This document shows positions 1 to 6,424 of a stretch of 8,588 nucleotides of DNA, piece after piece. Every line of letters starts with the position of its first letter. Position 1 is the stretch's first letter. Origin of the DNA: an uncultured Actinomycetes bacterium (lineage in GTDB: Bacteria; Actinomycetota; Actinomycetes; Nanopelagicales; Nanopelagicaceae); NCBI GenBank assembly GCA_903932885.1, contig CAIZHT010000061.1, positions 1 to 8,588 of the forward strand, given 5' to 3'. The position numbers and the translations under genes were made by a program. The notes under the pieces were generated by a model. It saw only the letters and a list, made by a program, of their open reading frames with translations. It made no database searches and was not told the DNA's origin.

Positions 1-290
1 CCGAAAGCTTTGAAAGAATTCACCGCTCTAACTTGATCGGCATGGGCGTTCTGCCTTTGCAATTCCTTGATGGCCAAAATGCTCAATCACTTGGTCTCAC
101 CGGTGAGGAAACATTTGCAATTTCAGGAATTGTCGAACTCAATAGTGGCACCACTCCCAAGACGGTTAGCGTTAGCGCAGGAGATAAGAAATTTAGTGCG
201 AAAGTACGCATCGATACACCGGGTGAGGCAGATTACTATCGCCATGGCGGAATCATGCAGTATGTATTGCGCTCACTACTCGCTAATTAG
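1..290 (+). CDS. acnA: Aconitate hydratase A, C-terminal fragment (5' end outside window)
   Basis: This is the last 95 or so codons of aconitase, the [4Fe-4S] enzyme that interconverts citrate and isocitrate in the TCA cycle in the cytoplasm. The reading frame is already open at the window edge (first complete codon at position 3) and gives [20 protein letters not shown], the hallmark of the swivelling C-terminal domain of the aconitase A/IRP family. The block [14 protein letters not shown] follows, and the protein ends in [20 protein letters not shown], the usual actinobacterial C-terminus. The stop is TAG at 288-290. That matters locally, because it shows TAG acting as a genuine terminator in this genome. 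The catalytic serine/arginine loop lies upstream of the window, so activity cannot be judged. The dxs gene begins 35 bp downstream with its own probable promoter. Confidence 0.95.
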   Translation, partial: ESFERIHRSNLIGMGVLPLQFLDGQNAQSLGLTGEETFAISGIVELNSGTTPKTVSVSAGDKKFSAKVRIDTPGEADYYRHGGIMQYVLRSLLAN

Positions 291-312
291 TGCAAAATTG
301 AGGGCGGCAAAC

Positions 313-318
313 TAGAAT
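313..318 (+). promoter_or_regulatory. Predicted -10 box of dxs (leaderless start)
   Basis: TAGAAT matches the TATAAT consensus at five of six positions. It ends 7 nt before the ATG at 326, so transcription would be expected to begin at or next to that ATG. No convincing -35 hexamer is visible 16-18 bp upstream, in the tail of the aconitase gene. This placement, and the fit of ATG 326 with the remembered N-terminus of mycobacterial DXS, decided the start. A purine-rich GAGGGCGG at 300-307 could instead serve as a ribosome binding site for GTG 320, so the alternative stays open. Confidence 0.5.
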
Positions 319-325
319 TGTGCTC

Positions 326-1684
326 ATGATTGAATCGATAAAGTCACCGCGAGATTTAGATGCGCTGACCCACGATCAACTCGACGCACTTGCTGCAGAG
401 ATTCGAACCTTCTTAGTTGAGAAAGTTTCCAAAACTGGTGGCCACTTAGGTCCAAACTTAGGCGTAGTTGAACTCACTATTGCTATCCATAGAGTCTTTG
501 AATCTCCTAAAGATGTTGTTCTCTTTGATACAGGACACCAAAGCTACGTTCACAAAATTCTGACTGGTCGAGCAGATAAATTCGACAAGTTGCGCCAACG
601 CGGAGGCATAGCCGGGTATCCAAACCGTTCGGAAAGCGAACACGATGTTATTGAAAACTCGCACGCATCCACAGCGCTCTCATGGGGCGATGGAATCTCA
701 AGAGGTTTCTCACTCACACAACAAGATGATCGCCACGTTGTGGTTGTTGTTGGAGATGGCGCACTGACAGGTGGAATGTCATGGGAGGCGCTCAATAATA
801 TTGCCTCACAAGAGAGCCGTAACTTAGTCATTGTTGTCAACGATAACGAACGCTCTTATTCGCCAACTATTGGTGGTGTTGCAACATATCTTTCAACTCT
901 TCGCGTCACGCAAGGATATGAACGCTTCCTTGATTGGGGTAAAGAAGTTCTGAGCAAGACTCCAGTTGTCGGAACACCTATTTATGAAACTCTGCATGGA
1001 ATGAAAAAGGGAATCAAAGATATTGTCGCCCCACAGGGAATGTTTGAAGATCTTGGCTTGAAATATATGGGTCCAATTGATGGTCACGATATTGCTGCTA
1101 TGGAGCGAGCCCTCACTAAAGCAAAAGAATTTGGTGAACCAATATTGGTCCACGCCATTACCGAAAAGGGGCGTGGCTACCAACCTGCAGTTGAAGATGA
1201 GGCAGAAAAGTTCCATGCTGTTGGCATTGTTGATCCCGAGACTGGTGAGCCCATTGCAAAAAGTGGCACTAGCTGGACGCAAGTATTTTCTGATGAGTTA
1301 GTACGCATTGGCCACAAGCGCGAAGATATTGTTGCAATTACTGCAGCGATGCTTGGCCCAACCGGCCTAGATTCATTCCAAAAGCATTTCCCAGAGCGCA
1401 CCATCGATGTTGGTATTGCAGAACAGCACGCTGTAACAAGTGCTGCAGGAATGGCATTTGCTGGCCTGCACCCAGTCGTTGCTCTCTATTCAACATTTTT
1501 GAACCGCGCATTTGATCAAGTTTTATTAGATGTTGCACTCCATAAGGCTGGAGTTACTTTTGTTCTCGATCGCTCTGGTATTACTGGCGATGACGGACCA
1601 TCACATAATGGAATGTGGGACTTAGCTCTTACTGGAATTATTCCAACACTTCATGTTGCAGCGCCACGCGATGGTGCGCGCTAG
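326..1684 (+). CDS. dxs: N-terminal DXS fragment ending at the internal TAG
   Basis: If the TAG is obeyed, a 452-residue product is made. It contains the whole TPP-binding domain and most of the pyrimidine-binding domain, including Glu366 and His427. It stops just after AAPRDGAR and so loses the end of that domain and the entire C-terminal transketolase domain. It also loses the LRFPKG arginine, which I believe corresponds to a substrate phosphate-binding arginine in E. coli DXS. Such a fragment would probably not fold into an active dimer, because DXS active sites need the complete chain. This entry records the open frame as it would be translated literally; the gene is described under the full-length entry. 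Confidence 0.6.
   Translation: MIESIKSPRDLDALTHDQLDALAAEIRTFLVEKVSKTGGHLGPNLGVVELTIAIHRVFESPKDVVLFDTGHQSYVHKILTGRADKFDKLRQRGGIAGYPNRSESEHDVIENSHASTALSWGDGISRGFSLTQQDDRHVVVVVGDGALTGGMSWEALNNIASQESRNLVIVVNDNERSYSPTIGGVATYLSTLRVTQGYERFLDWGKEVLSKTPVVGTPIYETLHGMKKGIKDIVAPQGMFEDLGLKYMGPIDGHDIAAMERALTKAKEFGEPILVHAITEKGRGYQPAVEDEAEKFHAVGIVDPETGEPIAKSGTSWTQVFSDELVRIGHKREDIVAITAAMLGPTGLDSFQKHFPERTIDVGIAEQHAVTSAAGMAFAGLHPVVALYSTFLNRAFDQVLLDVALHKAGVTFVLDRSGITGDDGPSHNGMWDLALTGIIPTLHVAAPRDGAR
1682..1684 (+). other. In-frame amber codon within dxs
   Basis: The codons run GCG CGC TAG AAA GAG ACA, giving A-R-stop-K-E-T inside an uninterrupted DXS frame. Remembered mycobacterial and Streptomyces DXS sequences have Leu here (pattern APRDATRLREEL), so the likeliest ancestral codon is TTG, changed by a single T-to-A. 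CAG, AAG, GAG, TCG and TGG are also one base away. The following bases do not match the UAG-CAR-YYA readthrough context known from plant viruses. I see no selenocysteine-like or pyrrolysine-like signal, though a structured element cannot be excluded without folding. Confidence 0.9.
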
Positions 1685-1801
1685 AAAGAGACACTCAATG
1701 AAGCGGTAGCAATATCTGATGCTCCATCACTTCTTCGTTTTCCAAAGGGTGCGGTTATAGAAGATATTCCGGCATTTGAGCGCCGCGACGGAATCGATGT
1801 T

Positions 1802-2245
1802 TTGTATCGCGGGGAAAGTGCAGACGTTTTGTTAGTCAGCGTTGGAGCCCTTGCACACGTTGCAGTTGAGGCCGCATCACAGGCATATCGCGAAGGTGTT
1901 GGCGTCACGGTTATTGATCCGCGATGGGTAAAGCCACTTCCGGTTTCACTTATTACAATGGCCCAGCGCTATAAGAGTGTTGTTGTGTTAGAAGATGGAA
2001 TTCGCCACGGTGGTATTGCAAGCACAATCTCTGAAATGTTTAGAGATGCAGGACTGATGGTGCCAATACATTCGATTGGTGTTCCACTTGAATTTATTGA
2101 ACATTCAAAGCGCGGGGAAGTTTTGAGCGATTTAGGTATTACCGCTCAAAACATCACACGCAGTGTTGTGGAATGGAGTAGCTCTGTTAGAGAAGGGATG
2201 CAACTCCAGGAGCATGAAAACGTTGACCACAAACAGAATCGCTAA
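1802..2245 (+). CDS. dxs: C-terminal DXS fragment downstream of the TAG
   Basis: The frame from 1685 to 2245 encodes the rest of DXS: 186 residues with SLLRFPKG, ADVLLVSVGALAHVAVEA, GVTVIDPRWVKPLP, VVVLEDGIRHGGI and the final LGITAQNITRSVVEW block of the transketolase C-terminal domain. No ATG, GTG or TTG occurs in frame between the TAG and TTG 1802, and no strong ribosome binding site precedes that TTG, so independent translation is doubtful. The last roughly 20 residues are a poorly conserved tail, read from DNA that also encodes the fadB C-terminus on the other strand. Treat this as part of the interrupted dxs, not a separate gene. Confidence 0.5.
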   Translation: MYRGESADVLLVSVGALAHVAVEAASQAYREGVGVTVIDPRWVKPLPVSLITMAQRYKSVVVLEDGIRHGGIASTISEMFRDAGLMVPIHSIGVPLEFIEHSKRGEVLSDLGITAQNITRSVVEWSSSVREGMQLQEHENVDHKQNR

Positions 2246-4298
2246 TTCCTTCGCGATCTAAGTACGGCAAAATTCCACCTAAGTGCATTGGCCAACCAGC
2301 GCCCATTAACATACATAAATCAATCTCTGCAGGTGTTGAAACAACTCCTTCATCGAGCATCATGCGTGCTTCTTGCGCAATTGCAGTCAGTGCGCGCAAG
2401 CGAACTTGCTCTGCAGTGGAAGCCTTTTCGCCTTTTTCAACGAGTGCAAGTGCGGCAGGATTCGGCGTGAGAGTTCCATCATCATTTTTGATATAGAAAG
2501 TGCGAACGCCTTCTTTGACCATACGTTGCATTGAAGGTGAGATTCGATAACGTGGTCCCAAATTCTTATTGAGTGTCTCAGAGACATGCAACGCAACACC
2601 TGGACCAACGAGGCCAAGTAATTCAAATGGTGACATTGGGAAACCAATGCTTCGCATCGCCCCATCTGCAACATCAGGGGCTGTGCCCTCATCCATTGCA
2701 TCGGTGATTTCGCCCATGAAACGTGTGAGCAAGCGATTGACAACAAAACCTGGTGCATCCTTTGTAATCACCATTGTCTTCTTGAGTTCTTTGCCAATGG
2801 CTACAGCAGTTGCAGTTGTCACATCATCAGTGGCACTCGTGCGTGCAACTTCAAGTAGCGGCATCACTGCCACTGGATTGAAGAAGTGGAAACCAATCAC
2901 GCGCTCTGGATTTTTCATACCTTGACTCATCGCTTCTACAGAGAGCGAAGATGTATTAGTTGCAATAACGCATTCGGGGGAGACGATCGCCTCTAACTTT
3001 TTGAAGAGATCTTGCTTGAGTGAGAGTTCTTCAAAAATAGCTTCGATAACGAAGTCACACCCTGCAAAGACGCTTTGATCAGCTGAACCGCTTATGAGTC
3101 CCACTAATCGCGCCGCCGCTTCTGGATGCATACGCTTTTTCTCAACTAGTTTTGCAATCTCTGCCTTGACCCAAGCGACACCCTTATCGGCGCGCTCTTG
3201 ATCAATATCTGTCATAACAACTGGACACTTGAGATTGCGCAAAAGCAATAGCGCTAATTGAGATGCCATAAGGCCAGCGCCAACAACGCCGACGCGGGTC
3301 ACTTTGCGAGCAAGTGCTGGCTTGGGTGCACCTTCAACTTTCTTGCGCTTCTTTTGAATCAAGTTGAATGCGTAGAGAGATGCACGAAGTGGATTACTCA
3401 TTGTGAGATCAGCAAGTGCTTGATCTTCTGCATCAAAGCCTTGGCCAAGAGTTGATTTTTGCGCGGCAGCAATAAGTTCGAGTGCGCGAGTCGGCGATGC
3501 TATTTCTGCTCCACCATACTTTTTCAATGCCGCTGCTCGACCAGTTGCAATCGCCTTTTCCCAGCCAGCATCATTGGTGTAATCAGCGCGCTCAATTTTC
3601 TTTGAACCACTGAGAACAGATGCTGCAAATGAAATAGAGCGTTCCAAGAAGTCAGAGGGTTCAAATACTGCATCGACAACACCGAGTGCGAGGGCATCTT
3701 TTGATTTCATCATGGTGTTGTTATTGAGCGCGTTGAGCATTATTACTTGAACTGCGCGCTCTGGACCGATGAGCTTAGGCAAAATAGTTGCACCACCCCA
3801 TCCAGGAACAAGACCGAGGAATACTTCTGGCAGGCCTGTAAAAGCTATTGTTGCAAGGGTGCGATAGTTGCAATGTAATCCAACCTCGAGGCCACCACCG
3901 AGTGCTAACCCATTGATAAATGCAAAGGTTGGTGTGCCACATTCATTGAGGCGACGAAATACATCGTGGCCCAATTTTCCAATTGCTAGTGATTGCTCAC
4001 GCTTTGTAATAAATGAAAGCGCTGAAAGATCAGCCCCCGCCGCAAAAATAAATGGCTTGCCAGTAATTGCAATAGCTGCAGGCTTGCGTGAGAGCGCCTC
4101 AGTAATTGCGCCATCGAGTGCCATGAGTGATTGCGGGCCAAAAGTATTTGGACGTGTGTGATCTAGGCCGTTATCTAAAGTGATAAGGGCCAAGTTACCT
4201 TTATGGCCAAATGCTCCAAGATCAATATCGCGCACGAGTGCATTTGTTACAACTTCTTCTGGTGCACCTTCTGGCATTTCGATTGTGTTAGTAGTCAT
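2187..4298 (-). CDS. fadB: Fatty-acid oxidation multifunctional protein FadB (enoyl-CoA hydratase / 3-hydroxyacyl-CoA dehydrogenase)
   Basis: This 703-residue cytoplasmic enzyme hydrates 2-enoyl-CoA and oxidises the resulting 3-hydroxyacyl-CoA with NAD+, the second and third steps of beta-oxidation. The crotonase domain (about 20-300) has the oxyanion-hole loop AAGADLSAL near 86-94, and both catalytic glutamates are present: Glu138 in GGGLEV and Glu158 in GLPEV. The dehydrogenase part starts with a Rossmann motif GAGLMA at 340-345. It continues with NTSSLSV (448-454) and the catalytic His471 in GFHFFNP, then the duplicated 3HCDH C-terminal domain. The end, HLGGILPYLDREG and RFHAPGVASLL, is typical of the family. 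The start is ATG 4298: it has a GGAGG 9 nt upstream and overlaps the thiolase stop by one base. A longer in-frame extension to 4367 would only run inside the thiolase gene. The 3' 59 bp are antisense to the dxs end. Confidence 0.96.
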   Translation of the reverse strand: MTTNTIEMPEGAPEEVVTNALVRDIDLGAFGHKGNLALITLDNGLDHTRPNTFGPQSLMALDGAITEALSRKPAAIAITGKPFIFAAGADLSALSFITKREQSLAIGKLGHDVFRRLNECGTPTFAFINGLALGGGLEVGLHCNYRTLATIAFTGLPEVFLGLVPGWGGATILPKLIGPERAVQVIMLNALNNNTMMKSKDALALGVVDAVFEPSDFLERSISFAASVLSGSKKIERADYTNDAGWEKAIATGRAAALKKYGGAEIASPTRALELIAAAQKSTLGQGFDAEDQALADLTMSNPLRASLYAFNLIQKKRKKVEGAPKPALARKVTRVGVVGAGLMASQLALLLLRNLKCPVVMTDIDQERADKGVAWVKAEIAKLVEKKRMHPEAAARLVGLISGSADQSVFAGCDFVIEAIFEELSLKQDLFKKLEAIVSPECVIATNTSSLSVEAMSQGMKNPERVIGFHFFNPVAVMPLLEVARTSATDDVTTATAVAIGKELKKTMVITKDAPGFVVNRLLTRFMGEITDAMDEGTAPDVADGAMRSIGFPMSPFELLGLVGPGVALHVSETLNKNLGPRYRISPSMQRMVKEGVRTFYIKNDDGTLTPNPAALALVEKGEKASTAEQVRLRALTAIAQEARMMLDEGVVSTPAEIDLCMLMGAGWPMHLGGILPYLDREGISDSVCGQRFHAPGVASLL

Positions 4299-5488
4299 TA
4301 TTTTGAACCTCCAACAAAGTGAGGGTTTTCCCAAATAACTGTGCCACCCATTCCAAGGCCAATACACATTGTTGTAATGCCATAACGCACCTCAGGGTGC
4401 TCTTCAAAGGTTCGCGCTAAGTTGAGCATCAAACGAACACCAGAGGATGCAAGTGGGTGGCCAACAGCGATAGCGCCACCATATGGATTTACTCGTGCGT
4501 CATCATCGGCAATTCCAAAGTGATCAAGGAACGCAATAACTTGAACAGCAAATGCTTCGTTGATTTCAAATGCTCCGATATCAGCGATGGTCAGTCCTGC
4601 TTTTGCTAACGCTTTGATTGTTGAAGGAACTGGTCCATAACCCATAACTTCTGGTTCAACGCCGGCAAATGCAAATGTAACAAGGCGCGCTTTGATGCTA
4701 AGGCCTAACTCTTTTGCCCTTTCTTCATCTGCCAAAATTGCAGCAGTTGCACCATCGTTGAGCCCAGATGAATTACCAGGTGTAACGCGACCTGCTGGGC
4801 GAAATGGAGTCTTCAATCCTGCAAGGCCCTCCATTGTTGTCGTTGGTCGCGGCGACTCATCTGCTGTTGCAACGCCCCAACCAAGTTCAGCGCTTCTGGC
4901 AGCAGTTGGAATTAAATCACGTTGAATTTTTCCATCTGCATATGCCTGCGCTGTTTTGAGTTGTGAATTCATTGCATAACGATCTGCGCGCTCTTTTGTT
5001 AGTTGCGGAAAGCGATCATGTAAACGCTCAGCAGTTGCACCCATAGCAAGGGCATCTTGATCAACAATTTTCTCTGCTAAGTATCGCGGGTTTGGATCCA
5101 TACCTTCACCCATTGGATGATTTCCCATATGTTCAACGCCACCGGCAATTGCAATGTCATAAGCACCTATTGCAATTGCACCACTGATAGTTGTTACAGC
5201 AGTCATTGCGCCGGCGCACCAGCGATCAATTGAATAACCAGGAACAGTGTTGGGAAGTCCTGCAAGGAGTGCAACGCTTCGACCAATATTCATTCCTTGA
5301 TCACCGCTTTGTGTTGCAGCAGCGATTGCAACATCATCGATTGATTTTGGATCTAGCTTTGGATTTCGCTCAAGGAGTCCGCGAATAGCGCGCACCATCA
5401 AATCATCTGCGCGAGTGCCGGCATACATGCTTCCGGCTTTTCCAAATGGAGTTCGAACTGCATCTACTAAAACAACGCTGCGTGACAT
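4298..5488 (-). CDS. fadA: Acetyl-CoA C-acyltransferase (thiolase, FadA)
   Basis: This 396-residue thiolase cleaves 3-ketoacyl-CoA with CoA to give acetyl-CoA and a shortened acyl-CoA, the last step of a beta-oxidation round. The three thiolase signatures are intact: the nucleophilic Cys91 in SIDRWCAGAMTAV, NEAFA at 310-314, and the GHP histidine His344 in GAIAVGHPLASSG. The second catalytic cysteine, Cys375, lies in TTMCIGLGMGG. The length is standard. The start is ATG 5488, preceded by AAGGA 5 nt upstream. Its TAA stop overlaps the fadB ATG (TAATG), so the two are translationally coupled and probably form the FadAB complex. The upstream gap to the iron permease is 60 bp; a possible -10 (TAACAT, minus strand, 5528-5533) lacks a clear -35, so it is undecided whether the pair has its own promoter. 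A biosynthetic acetyl-CoA acetyltransferase role is possible, but pairing with fadB favours degradation. Confidence 0.95.
   Translation of the reverse strand: MSRSVVLVDAVRTPFGKAGSMYAGTRADDLMVRAIRGLLERNPKLDPKSIDDVAIAAATQSGDQGMNIGRSVALLAGLPNTVPGYSIDRWCAGAMTAVTTISGAIAIGAYDIAIAGGVEHMGNHPMGEGMDPNPRYLAEKIVDQDALAMGATAERLHDRFPQLTKERADRYAMNSQLKTAQAYADGKIQRDLIPTAARSAELGWGVATADESPRPTTTMEGLAGLKTPFRPAGRVTPGNSSGLNDGATAAILADEERAKELGLSIKARLVTFAFAGVEPEVMGYGPVPSTIKALAKAGLTIADIGAFEINEAFAVQVIAFLDHFGIADDDARVNPYGGAIAVGHPLASSGVRLMLNLARTFEEHPEVRYGITTMCIGLGMGGTVIWENPHFVGGSK
4308..4312 (-). promoter_or_regulatory. Ribosome binding site of fadB
   Basis: GGAGG on the minus strand lies 9 nt before ATG 4298, inside the last codons of the thiolase gene. 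It fixes the fadB start at the TAATG junction and argues against any start further upstream. Confidence 0.8.
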
Positions 5489-5493
5489 GGTCT

Positions 5494-5498
5494 TCCTT
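5494..5498 (-). promoter_or_regulatory. Ribosome binding site of fadA
   Basis: AAGGA on the minus strand, 5 nt before ATG 5488. The surrounding TTAGGTAAGG also resembles half of a DtxR/IdeR iron box, but the second half is absent. Confidence 0.6.
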
Positions 5499-5548
5499 AC
5501 CTAAGATCGCCTTGCGGGATATAGGTAATGTTACTCAGCAGTAGGTAT

Positions 5549-6364
5549 TTAGGAAACTAGCGCCTTAGCTCGTGCGGGGCTCAGGTATGGCACCAAGACT
5601 GCAACCAAATAGATCGCCCAGATGGCCAATTGCAGCCATGAGGTGGTCGTATCAAAGCCCACGGTGCCACTGAGAATGCCAGCCACCAATGACTCCTTAG
5701 GAAGCCATGAAGTTACATCCCATACAAAGGCATCAGGGCCTGGCAGCCATCCGAGCTCCTGGAACTCATGGACACCGTAGGAAAGAACACCGGCGGCAAC
5801 AATGATCAAAGCAATTCCTGTGTATGTAAAGAATTTACTGAGGTTCAATCTGATTGCACTCTTAAAGATTGCCCAACCCAGACCAATCGCAATTGCAAAA
5901 CCTAAAATCAGACCAATGGTTGCCGAGGTTTTACCATCAACAGTTTGAAAGTTTGCATAAACAAAGAGAGCAGTTTCAAGACCTTCACGAAGGACTGCGA
6001 AAAAAGCCACGCCCGCTAGCGTTAGAGGCCCTGCTGTCAATGCGTGATCTACTTTTCCGTGAAGTTCACTCTTGAGAACTCGCGCCGTGCGCTTCATCCA
6101 AAAAACCATCCATGTAACAAGGCCGACAGCAATAAATGATGTGGTTCCTGCAAAGAGTTCGTTTCCGCGATCTGATAGTTCGGCGGCGGTAAAGCTCAGA
6201 ATTGCGCCAAGACTCAAACTAAGAACTAATGCCGCACTAACTCCGAGCCACAATGGTTTGAGAAGGCTGCGATTATTAGTTTTGATGATGTAGGCAGCCA
6301 AGATGCCGACAATGAGAGCGGCCTCTAGCCCTTCACGAAGGGCAATAATGAACGTGTTCAGCAT
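5549..6364 (-). CDS. FTR1-family high-affinity iron permease (EfeU-like)
   Basis: This 271-residue integral membrane protein has the two REGLE motifs that define the FTR1/OFeT family, at residues 10-14 and 126-130, where the glutamates bind iron during transport. Seven hydrophobic segments are apparent, at about 4-26, 37-58, 72-92, 113-137, 147-168, 178-197 and 245-262. The length is close to E. coli EfeU (about 276). Such permeases usually work with EfeO (cupredoxin/M75 peptidase-like) and EfeB (haem peroxidase), or with a multicopper oxidase. None is encoded here, so the substrate form, Fe3+ or Fe2+, cannot be told. It lies between ribonuclease D and the thiolase with gaps of about 60 bp on both sides, and has its own probable leaderless promoter with a palindrome across the -35 region. 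The start is ATG 6364, because REGLE must lie near the N-terminus and no upstream ribosome binding site is seen. Confidence 0.93.
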   Translation of the reverse strand: MLNTFIIALREGLEAALIVGILAAYIIKTNNRSLLKPLWLGVSAALVLSLSLGAILSFTAAELSDRGNELFAGTTSFIAVGLVTWMVFWMKRTARVLKSELHGKVDHALTAGPLTLAGVAFFAVLREGLETALFVYANFQTVDGKTSATIGLILGFAIAIGLGWAIFKSAIRLNLSKFFTYTGIALIIVAAGVLSYGVHEFQELGWLPGPDAFVWDVTSWLPKESLVAGILSGTVGFDTTTSWLQLAIWAIYLVAVLVPYLSPARAKALVS

Positions 6365-6370
6365 TTGATA

Positions 6371-6399
6371 AACCTAAGGCAGGTGGAGGAATTACGCAA
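6371..6399 (-). promoter_or_regulatory. Predicted promoter of the FTR1 gene (leaderless)
   Basis: On the minus strand, TTGCGT (6399-6394) and TAGGTT (6376-6371) are separated by exactly 17 bp and resemble -35 and -10 elements. The -10 ends 6 nt before ATG 6364, so the transcript would start at the initiation codon. The -35 matches only TTG of TTGACA and lies inside one arm of the palindrome at 6389-6418. This is a motif-based prediction only. Confidence 0.45.
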
Positions 6400-6418
6400 C
6401 TGTTATGTTGCGTAATTC
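6389..6418. promoter_or_regulatory. Perfect 12-bp inverted repeat between ribonuclease D and FTR1 genes
   Basis: The arms GAATTACGCAAC (6389-6400) and GTTGCGTAATTC (6407-6418) are exact reverse complements around a 6-nt centre. The element begins 7 nt after the ribonuclease D stop codon and covers the predicted -35 of the iron permease gene. It could be an operator for a dimeric regulator, or a hairpin that ends or protects the upstream mRNA. No T-run follows it in the direction of the minus-strand genes and the arms hold only 5 G/C in 12, so a classical intrinsic terminator is less likely. It does not match the Fur or DtxR/IdeR consensus. Confidence 0.7.
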
Positions 6419-6424
6419 AGCATT

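Larger units (their letters stand above)
326..2245 (+). pseudogene. dxs: 1-deoxy-D-xylulose-5-phosphate synthase, interrupted by an in-frame TAG
   Basis: DXS is a cytoplasmic thiamine-diphosphate enzyme that condenses pyruvate with glyceraldehyde 3-phosphate, the first step of the MEP pathway to isoprenoids. The complete frame spans 639 codon positions, normal for the family. Visible in order are the GGHLGPNLG loop with His40, the TPP-binding GDGALTGG (143-150) with NDN at 172-174, the pyrimidine-domain catalytic Glu366 in GIAEQHAV, and [15 protein letters not shown] with His427. After codon 453 come LRFPKG (about 470-475) and a complete transketolase C-terminal domain. Codon 453 is TAG (1682-1684). 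Sequence on both sides is good DXS in the same frame, with no other lesion. Either this is a very young nonsense mutation, a sequencing or assembly error, or the codon is read through. The gene starts at ATG 326 (GTG 320 is possible), 35 bp after aconitase, and its 3' end overlaps fadB by 59 bp. The identity is secure; calling it a pseudogene is provisional. Confidence 0.85.

Noticed and set aside
320..322. GTG at 320 as the dxs start
   Set aside because: Possible, given GAGGGCGG at 300-307, but the spacing of 12 nt is long. ATG 326 fits both the TAGAAT box and the remembered mycobacterial DXS N-terminus. The two differ by only two codons.
893..1282. Open frame of 129 codons on the - strand inside dxs
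   Set aside because: It is antisense to the conserved DXS coding sequence and has no recognisable motif.
1682..1684. Genome-wide reassignment of TAG to an amino acid
   Set aside because: Aconitase ends with TAG at 288-290 exactly at its expected C-terminus; readthrough there would add only an unrelated 12-codon tail. All other complete genes here end in TAA, so one natural TAG stop is the only evidence, but it points against reassignment.
4299..4367. Longer N-terminus for FadB beginning at 4367
   Set aside because: The extension lies wholly within the thiolase gene in another frame, resembles no crotonase N-terminus, and would ignore the GGAGG and the TAATG coupling at 4298.
5489..5510. DtxR/IdeR iron box before the thiolase gene
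   Set aside because: The minus strand has TTAGGTAAGG, a good half-site, but the other half is missing and the sequence doubles as the ribosome binding site.
6362..6378. DtxR/IdeR iron box at the FTR1 promoter
   Set aside because: TTAGGTT is a perfect half-site, but about half of the 19-bp consensus mismatches, and the hexamer is already explained as the -10 box.
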